This document shows positions 1 through 7,890 of a stretch of DNA of 64,000 bases, piece after piece. The first letter of the stretch is position 1. Each line of letters starts with the position of its first letter. A program made the translations under genes and the position numbers. Under the pieces are notes generated by a model, which had not been told where the DNA came from, did no database searches, and saw only the letters and a program-made list of their open reading frames with translations. The DNA comes from Maribacter orientalis. GTDB lineage: Bacteria; Bacteroidota; Bacteroidia; Flavobacteriales; Flavobacteriaceae. The stretch spans positions 29,747 to 93,746 of the forward strand of contig NZ_FNZN01000013.1 in NCBI RefSeq assembly GCF_900109345.1, given 5' to 3'.

Positions 1-887
1 TTACAGATTACCATTCCACGGCTAATTTGCGATTTTTCAATACCTCTTAACAAGATACCTACGTTATCACCAGCCTCACCTCTATCTAATATTTTGCGGA
101 ACATTTCAACCCCTGTGATAGTAGAGTTTAATTTTTCAGCACCCATACCAATAATCTCGACAGGATCACCAGTGTTTGCAATACCAGTTTCTATACGACC
201 AGTAGCAACAGTACCACGACCGGTAATAGTAAATACATCTTCAACAGGCATTAAGAAAGGCTTCTCAACATCTCTTACAGGCAATTCGATCCAGCTATCA
301 ACAGCTTCCATCAATTCCATTACCGTATCAACCCATTTTTGCTCACCGTTCAATGCACCTAATGCAGAACCAGCGATTACAGGTCCATTATCACCATCAT
401 ACTCATAAAAAGAAAGCAATTCTCTTACTTCCATTTCAACAAGCTCGATCAATTCCTCATCATCAACCATATCCACTTTATTCATGAATACAACCATTCT
501 AGGAATACCAACCTGGCGACCTAAAAGGATATGCTCACGAGTTTGAGGCATAGGACCATCTGTAGCGGCAACAACTAATATAGCACCATCCATCTGAGCA
601 GCACCCGTAACCATGTTTTTTACGTAATCCGCGTGACCAGGACAGTCAACGTGAGCGTAATGACGGTTAGCTGTAGAGTACTCTACGTGAGAAGTGTTAA
701 TAGTAATACCTCTTTCTTTTTCTTCAGGAGCGTTATCGATAGAATCGAAACTTCTCATTTCAGAAAGACCTGCATTTGCCAAAACAGTTGTAATAGCAGC
801 AGTTAATGTAGTTTTACCGTGATCCACGTGTCCAATAGTACCTATATTTAAGTGCGGTTTGGAACGATCGAAAGTTTCCTTTGCCAT
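1..887 (-). CDS. tuf: Elongation factor Tu, C-terminus cut by window edge
   Basis: GTPase that carries aminoacyl-tRNA to the ribosomal A site. About 295 N-terminal codons of a usual ~395 are present; the rest lies beyond the left edge. The protein starts [20 protein letters not shown], followed by the P-loop GHVDHGKT, the switch II motif DCPGHADYV and the guanine-specificity motif NKVDMVDD. Domain 2 is present up to RGMVIC. It is the last visible gene of a minus-strand unit that begins with four tRNA genes, so it is probably co-transcribed with them. Identification is certain. Confidence 0.98.
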   Translation of the reverse strand, partial: MAKETFDRSKPHLNIGTIGHVDHGKTTLTAAITTVLANAGLSEMRSFDSIDNAPEEKERGITINTSHVEYSTANRHYAHVDCPGHADYVKNMVTGAAQMDGAILVVAATDGPMPQTREHILLGRQVGIPRMVVFMNKVDMVDDEELIELVEMEVRELLSFYEYDGDNGPVIAGSALGALNGEQKWVDTVMELMEAVDSWIELPVRDVEKPFLMPVEDVFTITGRGTVATGRIETGIANTGDPVEIIGMGAEKLNSTITGVEMFRKILDRGEAGDNVGILLRGIEKSQISRGMVIC

Positions 888-942
888 GTTTAATGAATTT
901 TAATCTTAGTTTATATTAGTGTACAAATTTATACCTTAATTG

Positions 943-1014
943 AGCCAATGACGAGAATTGAACTCGTGACCTCTTCCTTACCAAGGAAACGCTCTACCCC
1001 TGAGCTACACCGGC
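943..1014 (-). tRNA. tRNA-Thr (GGT anticodon)
   Basis: A 72-base cloverleaf on the minus strand. Acceptor arms GCCGGTG and CATTGGC pair (with G-T pairs). The anticodon loop TTGGTAA is closed by TTTCC/GGAAG, giving anticodon GGT. The T-arm has the usual GTTCAAT loop. No CCA is encoded. It is the last tRNA before tuf, 55 bases upstream of the tuf start. Confidence 0.95.
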
Positions 1015-1043
1015 GTAAAGTGTCGAATCTGTCTTTCTTAAAA

Positions 1044-1070
1044 CAGATTCCTGCCTTCGCAGGGATGACA
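1044..1070. repeat. Palindromic intergenic repeat unit between two tRNA genes
   Basis: The sequence holds the hairpin CCTGC-CTTC-GCAGG flanked by CAGATT and GATGACA. Read on the minus strand it is TGTCATCCCTGCGAAGGCAG followed by GAATCTG. From memory, closely similar 'GTCATTCCTGCGAAGGCAGGAATCT' type units are dispersed between genes in many flavobacterial genomes. Only one copy is visible in this window, so calling it a repeat rests on that knowledge. Confidence 0.5.
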
Positions 1071-1087
1071 TTACTGTCAAATTATAG

Positions 1088-1160
1088 AGCGGGAGACCGG
1101 GTTCGAACCGGCGACATTCAGCTTGGAAGGCTGACGCTCTACCAACTGAGCTACTCCCGC
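1088..1160 (-). tRNA. tRNA-Gly (TCC anticodon)
   Basis: A 73-base minus-strand cloverleaf. Acceptor arms GCGGGAG and CTCCCGC pair perfectly, the D-arm reads GCTCAGTTGGTAGAGC, the anticodon stem CAGCC/GGCTG-like encloses TCC, and the T-loop is GTTCGAA. No CCA is encoded. Third tRNA in the cluster upstream of tuf. Confidence 0.95.
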
Positions 1161-1210
1161 TTATAAAAATTACAATATTTCAATTTAAAGTCCCTAGTTA
1201 AAAGTTTTGT

Positions 1211-1291
<81 letters not shown>

Positions 1292-1318
1292 TCAAACTAA
1301 TATTTTCAAGAACTTTAG

Positions 1319-1392
1319 AGCCGATGGAGGGACTCGAACCCACGACCTGCTGATTACAAATCAGCTGCTCTAGCCAGCTGAGCTACATCGGC
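1319..1392 (-). tRNA. tRNA-Thr (TGT anticodon)
   Basis: A 74-base minus-strand cloverleaf. Acceptor arms GCCGATG and CATCGGC pair, the anticodon stem CTGAT/ATCAG encloses the TGT anticodon, and the T-arm holds GTTCGAG. It is the first tRNA of the cluster, about 50 bases downstream of a recognisable promoter. Confidence 0.95.
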
Positions 1393-1414
1393 TTATTTCA
1401 CCACATTTCTGTCA

Positions 1415-1441
1415 TAAAAAAGCCCGCTATTTCTAACGGAC
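1415..1441 (-). terminator. Intrinsic terminator, probably ending the xerC-hpf transcript
   Basis: On the minus strand GTCCGTTA-GAAA-TAGCGGGC folds into an 8-bp stem (two G-U pairs) with a GAAA tetraloop, followed directly by TTTTTT. It lies 54 bases after the hpf stop. The predicted start site of the tRNA-tuf promoter falls at or inside the 5' arm of this hairpin. Transcripts from that promoter would then lack part of the arm and escape termination (inference). Confidence 0.6.
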
Positions 1442-1443
1442 TG

Positions 1444-1473
1444 CAAATGTATAGTATTTTTTGTTTATTCAAA
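1444..1473 (-). promoter_or_regulatory. Promoter of the tRNA-tuf operon
   Basis: On the minus strand TTTG (1470-1473), an 18-base spacer and TACATTTG (1444-1451) match the Bacteroidota housekeeping promoter (-33 TTTG, -7 TAnnTTTG). Start of transcription would be near 1437-1440, just upstream of tRNA-Thr(TGT). Confidence 0.65.
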
Positions 1474-1494
1474 ACAAATTTTAAAAAATTTTCA

Positions 1495-1797
1495 TCAAGC
1501 TTGTACTCTTAATTTCTCCTTTTGTTTTATCAGCCTTCTTTCCAGTGAATTACATGCCGAATCGACCGCCTCTTCAAATGACTTACACTGTTTTTTAACA
1601 ATAAATTTATCTTTAGGTACATTAATTTTTATCTCAACTATCTTATTCGCCTTAGAACTAGTGTTTTCAACCTTCATATATACATCAGAGCTAATGACCT
1701 TAGAATAAAAGGTTTCAATTTTATCAAGCCTGTTTTGTAGAAAATTAATTAATTCACTATCTGCGTTAAAATTTACCGATTGCGTATTTACTTTCAT
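1495..1797 (-). CDS. hpf: Ribosome hibernation promoting factor (short HPF/RaiA family)
   Basis: Small protein of 100 residues that binds the 30S subunit and silences or dimerises ribosomes in stationary phase. The sequence has the family's beta-alpha fold signature: an early 'MKVNTQSVNF' strand, helix 'LINFLQNRLDKIETF', and a basic second helix 'SFEEAVDSACNSLERRLIKQ'. The length fits the short HPF type, without the dimerisation domain of long HPF. It starts 41 bases after xerC on the same strand, so the two are probably one transcript, ending at the hairpin near 1422-1441. Confidence 0.88.
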   Translation of the reverse strand: MKVNTQSVNFNADSELINFLQNRLDKIETFYSKVISSDVYMKVENTSSKANKIVEIKINVPKDKFIVKKQCKSFEEAVDSACNSLERRLIKQKEKLRVQA

Positions 1798-1838
1798 AGT
1801 CAGAAAATTAATGGCTAAAGGATTTAGCCTGATTATAA

Positions 1839-2732
1839 TTATAATTTATTACCCCTCGGGTGTGCTTTTGAATGAACTTTTTTCAATTCAGAAATACTAT
1901 TATGCGTATAAACTTGTGTTGAAGCCAAACTTGAATGTCCTAATAGCTCCTTTACAGCATTTAAATCAGCCCCCTTATTCAAGAGATGCGTAGCAAAGGT
2001 ATGCCTAAGAATATGTGGACTTGTCTTCACCTTTGAGGAAACTACTCTAAAATACTTGTTTATTAACCTATAAACAAGAGTTTCATACATTTTATTGCCC
2101 GATTTCGTAAGGAACACGTAGTTAGCTTCTTTAATTTCATTAAGCCCCAATCTTTTTACAAAATAAGACTTAAACTTGCTCTTTGTTTCTGACAACAGCG
2201 GTATAAAGCGTTCTTTATTTCGCTTACCTAAAACTTTGATAGTCATGGTCTCAAAATCTACGTCAGACAACCTTAGTTCTAACAGCTCTGCCCTACGCAT
2301 ACCTGTCGCATACAGCACATGGATTAACAACTCATCTCTAACACCTTCAAAATCATTAGTATACTCTATAATTGAAAGCACATTCTGCATTTCTATTTCC
2401 GAAAACGGTATCTCTAGTTTTTTTGATGTTTTTAAGGCTTTATGCTTTATAAGTGGATTTAAATCTAATACTTCTATTTTTTGAAGAAACTTAAAATAAG
2501 ACTTTAGTGAGGAAATTTTTCTGTTAATAGAACGATTGTTTATTTCTCTTTCAGACAAATTAACAATCCATAAACGAATTAAGCTATAATCTACTTTATC
2601 GATATCTGCAATATCATATTGCATTTCACAAAAATGACTGAATTCAATAATATCATTTTCATATGCCTTTACAGTATGCTTAGAATAGTTTTTCTCTAAG
2701 GATAGATACGAAATGAATTGTGACAATAACAT
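1839..2732 (-). CDS. xerC: Tyrosine recombinase XerC
   Basis: Site-specific recombinase of 297 residues that resolves chromosome dimers at dif. The N-terminal SAM-like core-binding domain covers about residues 1-85. The catalytic domain shows the conserved set: Arg in ATGMRRAELLEL, Lys in VLGKRNKERFIP, His-x-x-Arg in HILRHTFATHLL, His in LLGHSSLAST and the nucleophile Tyr in TQVYTH. The length and lack of phage context fit the housekeeping Xer rather than an integrase. It lies between rpsU, whose terminator precedes it, and hpf. Confidence 0.92.
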   Translation of the reverse strand: MLLSQFISYLSLEKNYSKHTVKAYENDIIEFSHFCEMQYDIADIDKVDYSLIRLWIVNLSEREINNRSINRKISSLKSYFKFLQKIEVLDLNPLIKHKALKTSKKLEIPFSEIEMQNVLSIIEYTNDFEGVRDELLIHVLYATGMRRAELLELRLSDVDFETMTIKVLGKRNKERFIPLLSETKSKFKSYFVKRLGLNEIKEANYVFLTKSGNKMYETLVYRLINKYFRVVSSKVKTSPHILRHTFATHLLNKGADLNAVKELLGHSSLASTQVYTHNSISELKKVHSKAHPRGNKL

Positions 2733-2770
2733 ATTCTAAAGGTATTAAATGACTTGAGGTTAAAGCAAAA

Positions 2771-2797
2771 AAAATCCCGCAAATTGCGGGATTTTTT
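2771..2797 (-). terminator. Intrinsic terminator after rpsU
   Basis: AATCCCGCAA/TTGCGGGATT form a tight stem. On the minus strand eight T residues follow. It sits 18 bases downstream of the rpsU stop and upstream of xerC, separating the two transcripts. The plus-strand side also has TTTTTT, so it may act both ways. Confidence 0.85.
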
Positions 2798-2814
2798 ATT
2801 CTCTATTAAAAAGA

Positions 2815-3009
2815 CTAAATTTCTTCTTGATCTCTAAGACCTTGAATATATTCTGCTTTTTGTATTTGTGCTCTTCGAACAACCGACGGCTTATTAAACT
2901 GTTGACGCTTACGTAACTGTCTCATTGTACCTGTCTTATCGAACTTACGTTTGAAACGTTTTAAAGCTCTATCGATGTTTTCTCCTTCTTTTACTGGTAT
3001 TATTAACAT
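2815..3009 (-). CDS. rpsU: 30S ribosomal protein S21 (bS21)
   Basis: A 64-residue basic protein of the small subunit platform. The sequence 'EGENIDRALKRFKRKFDKTG' and the Arg/Lys-rich middle are diagnostic of bS21. It is monocistronic: promoter at 3043-3073, a strong AGGAGG at 3018-3023 and a terminator at 2771-2797. In Bacteroidota bS21 helps sequester the 16S anti-Shine-Dalgarno tail, which explains why a strong Shine-Dalgarno on this one gene could serve autoregulation. Confidence 0.96.
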   Translation of the reverse strand: MLIIPVKEGENIDRALKRFKRKFDKTGTMRQLRKRQQFNKPSVVRRAQIQKAEYIQGLRDQEEI

Positions 3010-3017
3010 GGGCTAAA

Positions 3018-3023
3018 CCTCCT
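3018..3023 (-). promoter_or_regulatory. Unusually strong Shine-Dalgarno of rpsU
   Basis: On the minus strand GAGAGGAGGTTTAGCCC precedes the rpsU ATG. The AGGAGG core lies 8 bases from the start codon, the ideal spacing. The other starts I inspected in this window have no comparable motif, as usual in this phylum. It fits the reported bS21 autoregulatory mechanism, in which the anti-Shine-Dalgarno becomes available only on ribosomes lacking bS21. Confidence 0.8.
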
Positions 3024-3042
3024 CTCTTTATGATTAAGGGTG

Positions 3043-3073
3043 CAAATATAACAACTATATTCATTTAGGCAAC
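3043..3073 (-). promoter_or_regulatory. Promoter of rpsU
   Basis: Minus-strand TATATTTG (3043-3050) is a perfect TAnnTTTG -7 box. GTTG (3070-3073) stands 19 bases upstream in the -33 position. The leader to the ATG would be roughly 30 bases and include the Shine-Dalgarno. Confidence 0.6.
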
Positions 3074-3109
3074 CAATAATCGAATTTTTAAATACTAATT
3101 TTATTTCTA

Positions 3110-4279
3110 TTAAACCTTAGCAGTTTTATACTCTTTTTTATCTATGACCATCTTAGCGATTATCTCCCTAAGAATTTCCGATGTTCCACCACCTATAGGC
3201 CCTAGTCTACTATCTCTAAAGTTACGCGCCATTGGGTAATCTTCTATATAACCATAACCCCCCAAGAACTGCAAACATTCATAAGCAACCTCATCGGCAA
3301 CTTTAGTAGATTTCAATTTAGAAATCGTAGCCTCTTTAACTACATACTCACCTTTATCTAAACGATATGCGACTGAATAATTATATTCTTTACACATATC
3401 AATATCACCATACAAATCTGCCACCCTATGTCGCAGGGCCTGAAATTTATTTATAGATTTACCAAAGGCTTCTCTTTCTGACATATACTTTAATGCGTAC
3501 TCCAAAACATGCTCTGACCTAGCATGAGCATTTACACCCATTATCAATCGCTCTAAAGAGAAATGCTCCATAATGTAAGAAAAACCCATATGCTCTTCGC
3601 CCATAAGGTTTTCAACAGGAATTTTTACATTATCGAAAGCTAGTTCTGCAGTATCAGATGCGCGCCAACCTAATTTATTCAATTTATTAGCGGTAACACC
3701 TTCACTTTGTCTATCGACGACGAAAATGCTAATTCCCTTATTTCCTAATTCCGGTGCAGTCTTAGCAGCTACAATCATATAGTCAGCGTAAACACCATTT
3801 GTTATAAAAGTTTTAGAACCATTTAAAATATAAAAACCACCTTCTCTAACCGCAGTTGTGCGCATTGCAGCAACATCACTCCCACCAAAAGGTTCTGAGA
3901 CGCAAAGACATCCTATTTTATCACCATCAACACTTGGTCTTAAATATTTTTCCTTAACAAAAGAATCTGCCTCTTTATTAAGATGTGTCATTGCCAAATA
4001 AACATGTGCCCAAATTGCGGCAGCAAAACCACCCGAATTAACTTTTTGTAATTCTTCCAACAGAACTACGGTATAAAAGAGATCAAGACCTAAGCCTCCA
4101 TCTTCTTCTGGAGTAGCTAGACCGAAATAACCCATATCTCCGAATTTCTTCCATATGAACCTTTCAATAGTACCTGTCTCCTCCCATTTTTCAATATGTG
4201 GAACAACTTCTTTTTGTAAAAAATCTTTTAGACTCTCCCTAAATAATTGATGTTCTTCACTGAAGTACATACTTTGCAT
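3110..4279 (-). CDS. Acyl-CoA dehydrogenase
   Basis: FAD-dependent enzyme of 389 residues that oxidises acyl-CoA to the trans-2-enoyl-CoA. It has the N-terminal helical domain, the FAD-binding CVSEPFGGSDVAAM and NGSKTFITNG motifs, and the C-terminal QFLGGYGYIEDYPMAR. The usual catalytic Glu before GT..EI is absent (IGGGTSEI). Glu260 in the SEHVLEYALKYM helix is in the position used by long-chain and isovaleryl-CoA enzymes. I start it at the ATG at 4279 because the longer frame overlaps the upstream gene. Substrate unknown. Confidence 0.88.
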   Translation of the reverse strand: MQSMYFSEEHQLFRESLKDFLQKEVVPHIEKWEETGTIERFIWKKFGDMGYFGLATPEEDGGLGLDLFYTVVLLEELQKVNSGGFAAAIWAHVYLAMTHLNKEADSFVKEKYLRPSVDGDKIGCLCVSEPFGGSDVAAMRTTAVREGGFYILNGSKTFITNGVYADYMIVAAKTAPELGNKGISIFVVDRQSEGVTANKLNKLGWRASDTAELAFDNVKIPVENLMGEEHMGFSYIMEHFSLERLIMGVNAHARSEHVLEYALKYMSEREAFGKSINKFQALRHRVADLYGDIDMCKEYNYSVAYRLDKGEYVVKEATISKLKSTKVADEVAYECLQFLGGYGYIEDYPMARNFRDSRLGPIGGGTSEILREIIAKMVIDKKEYKTAKV

Positions 4280-4289
4280 AGCATTTTTT

Positions 4290-5168
4290 TTATAGTGACA
4301 AATATAAATTAATTCTATCAATTCGCTCTGCGGGAAATTCTTCTATTTTTAATAATTCGTTCAATGATTTGATACTTCCGTTGAGATTACGATAATTTAC
4401 TATTCGCTCAGCTACCTCTTTTTGAATATATATCAATTTAGACAATTCATAAGCGGTTGCAGTATTAATATTAATCTTGACAATATTAGGCTTACTAATT
4501 ACCTTAAACTGTTTTAATATACGCTTAGCGACTTCTTCATCTAAATAATAAACTTCGAATAATTGGTCGTCTACCAAAAAACCACCTAATCTCTTTCTGA
4601 ATTTTATAATTCTCGCTGATAGTTTCTCTCCCACTCCATTAACAACCCTTAATTCCTCAGCCGTGGTTGTATTCAAATCTTTAAAAATAACATTCTCAGT
4701 AGTAGGATTTACGTTTTTTTTACTACTCACCTTACTTGGTTTATATTCCTGCTTTGTTGTCCATTCTGGAAATTTAAAAAAAGGAGAAATAACTTGCAAT
4801 AATGAATCTGAAATGTTGGTTACATCTTGGAATTCTTCAGCCGAATTAACGAATTTATTAGTCTTTCTAAAATGATGTAATTTATCAATCTCATCAGTTG
4901 ACATACCTAATGTATATCCTTTAAAGTCTGAAATATAATTTGGATTAAAAGGATACACTTTAACTGTATCATTCTTCAACGCAACATTTTTTAACGAATC
5001 AATTCTAACCTGAAAGTTACTATCAATATTTAATGGGTATTTCTCATTTATTTGATATGAATCATATACAACATATCCTACTTGAATTATGATGAGGAAA
5101 AGTATTAAAAAGAAAATCCCACTTCGTTCTTGTTTGTTGAACTTGAAGTGGGATTTTAAATTTTTCAA
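4290..5168 (-). CDS. ComEA-like helix-hairpin-helix membrane-anchored protein
   Basis: A 292-residue protein with one N-terminal membrane segment (about residues 17-36) and three helix-hairpin-helix-like units, seen as VNGVGEKLSARIIKFRKRLG, KININTATAYELSKLIYIQK and the region around residue 105. ComEA-type proteins bind DNA nonspecifically at the cell surface during natural transformation, but this family in Flavobacteriia is not proven to do so. The gene starts 11 bases after the symporter stop. A terminator-like hairpin lies within its first 20 codons (see 5113-5157). Confidence 0.75.
   Translation of the reverse strand: MKNLKSHFKFNKQERSGIFFLILFLIIIQVGYVVYDSYQINEKYPLNIDSNFQVRIDSLKNVALKNDTVKVYPFNPNYISDFKGYTLGMSTDEIDKLHHFRKTNKFVNSAEEFQDVTNISDSLLQVISPFFKFPEWTTKQEYKPSKVSSKKNVNPTTENVIFKDLNTTTAEELRVVNGVGEKLSARIIKFRKRLGGFLVDDQLFEVYYLDEEVAKRILKQFKVISKPNIVKININTATAYELSKLIYIQKEVAERIVNYRNLNGSIKSLNELLKIEEFPAERIDRINLYLSL
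5113..5157 (-). terminator. Terminator-like hairpin inside the first codons of the ComEA-like gene
   Basis: A perfect 13-bp inverted repeat, AAAATCCCACTTC / GAAGTGGGATTTT, with a 19-base loop. On the minus strand it is followed by CTTTTTAATACTTTTCC. It begins 23 bases after the AGCS symporter stop codon, where a terminator for that gene would be expected, but it is also codons 4-19 of the next gene. It may attenuate readthrough into the downstream genes. Confidence 0.5.
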
Positions 5169-5179
5169 AAGATCAGCTA

Positions 5180-6790
5180 TTAATAAACCTCTTTAATAGC
5201 TTTTAAATAACGTTCAAAACTCTTCTTAACTTTTGGAAAGAGTATTAGGAGTCCAATCATATTTGGAAAAACTAATGCTAAAATCATGGCATCAGAGAAT
5301 TTTATCACGGCATCTAAAGTAGCGGCCGCACCAATTACAACAAACATTAAAAACATTACTTTATAAATGATATCAGCAGTTTTACCTCTACCAAATAAAT
5401 ATTTCCAAGATTGTAGTCCGTAATAAGACCAAGATATCATGGTTGAAAAAGCAAATAGAATAATAGCAATAGTCAGAACATATCTAAACCCTGGTATTAC
5501 CGAATCGTAAGCCATAGACGTTAAATCAACACCACCAACATAAGCTCCTGTTTCATTCAACAAAACAGTACTACCGATTCCATTTCCATAATCAAATGCC
5601 CCCGCATCCATATTAAAGAATATAATTACCAAAGCTGTCATAGTACAAATTACCACCGTATCAATAAACGGCTCTAATAATGCAACAATACCTTCACTCG
5701 CAGGGTATCTTGTTTTAACAGCTGAATGTGCTATTGCAGCAGAACCAGCACCTGCTTCATTAGAGAAGGCAGCTCTTTGAAAACCTACGATAATCACACC
5801 TACAATACCACCTATTGCAGCATCGGGAGCAAAGGCACCAGCGAATATCATACCAAAGGCATCACCTATATATTTGATGTTTGCAAAAATAATGATCAAA
5901 GAAGCCAAAACATATATCCCAGCCATGAATGGTACTATCTTTTCAGTAACACTGGCTATTTTTTTAATTCCACCAATAATTACAATTCCAACCAAAACCG
6001 CAAGAACTACACCGATGATAACGCCGTTAGCACCACCTTCTAAATTAAACATGGTTGTTAATTGAACAGCTGCTTGATTTGATTGAAACGCATTTCCACC
6101 ACCAAAAGAAGCTCCTACACACAATACAGCAAAGATTCCAGCAAGAATTTTACCCAAAACCTTCATGTTGTTTTCGCTAAGTCCCTTTGACAAATAGTAC
6201 ATTGGTCCACCATATACTGTACCGTCTGGTCCAACATCTCTATACTTAACTCCTAAAGTACATTCCACAAATTTTGTAGACATTCCTATAATACCACAAA
6301 CAACCATCCAAAATGTAGCACCAGGACCACCTAATGCGATAGCAACAGCCACACCTGCAATATTACCAAGCCCGACAGTACCAGAAACCGCAGTAGCCAA
6401 TGCTTGAAAATGACTAACCTCGCCCTCTTCGCTTTCATCTCTTATCGTATCAGGTATATCACCATCTTCGGTCATATGCAACTGAACTTTTTCTAAGCCA
6501 TATTTTTCTATCTCCTCATATTTTCCACGAACCACATTTATTGCTAAAGGAAATTTGGTGATACCAGGAAATTTAAAATAAATTGTGAAAAAAGTTGCCC
6601 CTGCAATTAGCAGAATCAAAACTATAGGTATATTATAACCGGCAATGGGAACAGATGTCAATACTGTTGCTTCCCACCAAGTTGCAAATGGCATAAAAGC
6701 ATCATTTACTTTTTCATCTAAACCTTTTTCTTGTGCGAAGGTTAATGTGGGTAGTAAAAATGACAAAAAAGTCAGAAGTTTATACTTCAT
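5180..6790 (-). CDS. Sodium:alanine/glycine symporter (AGCS family)
   Basis: A 536-residue multi-pass inner membrane protein that imports a small neutral amino acid with sodium. The AGCS signature SGTVGLGNIAGVAVAIALGG is present, with many hydrophobic segments and the conserved GAGSAAIAHSAVKTRYP loop. The N-terminus MKYKLLTFLSFLLPTLTFAQ resembles a signal peptide, a common extension in Bacteroidota members. An acidic insert with MTEDGDIPDTIRDESEEGE lies before the signature. Substrate is inferred from the family only. Confidence 0.9.
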   Translation of the reverse strand: MKYKLLTFLSFLLPTLTFAQEKGLDEKVNDAFMPFATWWEATVLTSVPIAGYNIPIVLILLIAGATFFTIYFKFPGITKFPLAINVVRGKYEEIEKYGLEKVQLHMTEDGDIPDTIRDESEEGEVSHFQALATAVSGTVGLGNIAGVAVAIALGGPGATFWMVVCGIIGMSTKFVECTLGVKYRDVGPDGTVYGGPMYYLSKGLSENNMKVLGKILAGIFAVLCVGASFGGGNAFQSNQAAVQLTTMFNLEGGANGVIIGVVLAVLVGIVIIGGIKKIASVTEKIVPFMAGIYVLASLIIIFANIKYIGDAFGMIFAGAFAPDAAIGGIVGVIIVGFQRAAFSNEAGAGSAAIAHSAVKTRYPASEGIVALLEPFIDTVVICTMTALVIIFFNMDAGAFDYGNGIGSTVLLNETGAYVGGVDLTSMAYDSVIPGFRYVLTIAIILFAFSTMISWSYYGLQSWKYLFGRGKTADIIYKVMFLMFVVIGAAATLDAVIKFSDAMILALVFPNMIGLLILFPKVKKSFERYLKAIKEVY

Positions 6791-6879
6791 AGTTTTCAGA
6801 TTTATTTTGGATTAGTTAGTTAATCTAGCAATATCTTAAAAATAATGGATGCAGTCAAATTTATATGCCATAAAGATTT

Positions 6880-7887
6880 TTAATCTATATGAAACATTTT
6901 GTTCAATTTTTTAATTTGTTCAGGCCTACCTAAAACAATTACCTTGCTTTTAGGTTGTAATTGCATATCAGCCTCCGGGTTTATAATATACTTGCCATCT
7001 GGCGATATGTATCCAATAATTGTACAGCCGGTTTTTTTTCTTAAATCTAAATCTCTCAATGAATTACATTCTATTTGGTTCGAGAAATCTTCAATTGCGA
7101 CCTCTTCTAAATTGGTTGTATTCTCACCTTCCATCGAAAGCTTATCCATAAACGTGATAAGGTCTGGCATTACCACCAAAGATGCCATATGGTCTCCCCC
7201 GATCTTATCTGGCATTATCACCTTATTTGCACCTGCCAAGAATAACTTCTTTTGAGAATTCACTAAAGATGCCCTACTTATAATGAAGAGGTCTTTTTTC
7301 ATTTGCCTGGCAGACAGAACAACAAAAAGGTTTGCAGCATCATCTGGTAAGGCAGCAATCAAAAATTGAGCTCTCTCAATACCGGCTTCTAATAATACAT
7401 CATCATCATTTGCGTCACCTTCAATGAATAAGATTTCATCCTCAAATCTTTCTATAACTTCTTTATCTTTTTCTATAACCACAAATGGTCTTTTATAGGC
7501 TTTTAGCCTTTCAGCAGCCTGCATACCATTTCGACCAAAGCCACAGACTATAACATGTTGATTTAAATTCTCAATGGCATTCTTCATTTTCTTCTTTTTT
7601 AGCAGTTCAATTGAATTTCTAGAGAGTAGGTATTCTGTAACTATAGATATGGCAAAACCCACTATAAAAACACTGGTAATGATTAGCACTATGGTAAATA
7701 TCTTACCTTCTGGCCCCATAGGCCTTACTTCTGAAAAACCAACTGTAGTGACCGTAATTATGGTCATATAAAATGCATCTACCCAGGAATAGTCTGCAAC
7801 AATTCTATACCCGAGCACACCAAATGCCAATACCATAACCATTAGGGCTAGTGCCAAATAAATTTTAGACCTAAATAATTGTATCAT
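6880..7887 (-). CDS. Potassium channel with TrkA-N/TrkA-C (RCK) regulatory domain
   Basis: A 335-residue protein with two membrane helices flanking the pore motif TVTTVGFSEV, then a Rossmann RCK domain (VIVCGFGRNGMQAAERL, about residue 112) and a C-terminal TrkA-C domain ending IVLGRPEQIKKLN. This is the layout of MthK/KtrA-like two-helix channels, with gating by NAD(H) or another ligand at the RCK domain. The filter reads TVGFSE rather than TVGYGD, a variant seen in this group. It precedes the AGCS symporter on the same strand and follows the PspC-like gene by 3 bases. Confidence 0.88.
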   Translation of the reverse strand: MIQLFRSKIYLALALMVMVLAFGVLGYRIVADYSWVDAFYMTIITVTTVGFSEVRPMGPEGKIFTIVLIITSVFIVGFAISIVTEYLLSRNSIELLKKKKMKNAIENLNQHVIVCGFGRNGMQAAERLKAYKRPFVVIEKDKEVIERFEDEILFIEGDANDDDVLLEAGIERAQFLIAALPDDAANLFVVLSARQMKKDLFIISRASLVNSQKKLFLAGANKVIMPDKIGGDHMASLVVMPDLITFMDKLSMEGENTTNLEEVAIEDFSNQIECNSLRDLDLRKKTGCTIIGYISPDGKYIINPEADMQLQPKSKVIVLGRPEQIKKLNKMFHID

Positions 7888-7890
7888 AGA

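Noticed and set aside
94..408. Plus-strand frame of 104 codons at the left edge
   Set aside because: It is antisense to tuf, whose conserved codons fully explain the sequence.
948..1166. Plus-strand open frame of 72 codons across the tRNA region
   Set aside because: It runs through two tRNA genes on the opposite strand and has no protein-like features; it is a shadow of the tRNA sequence.
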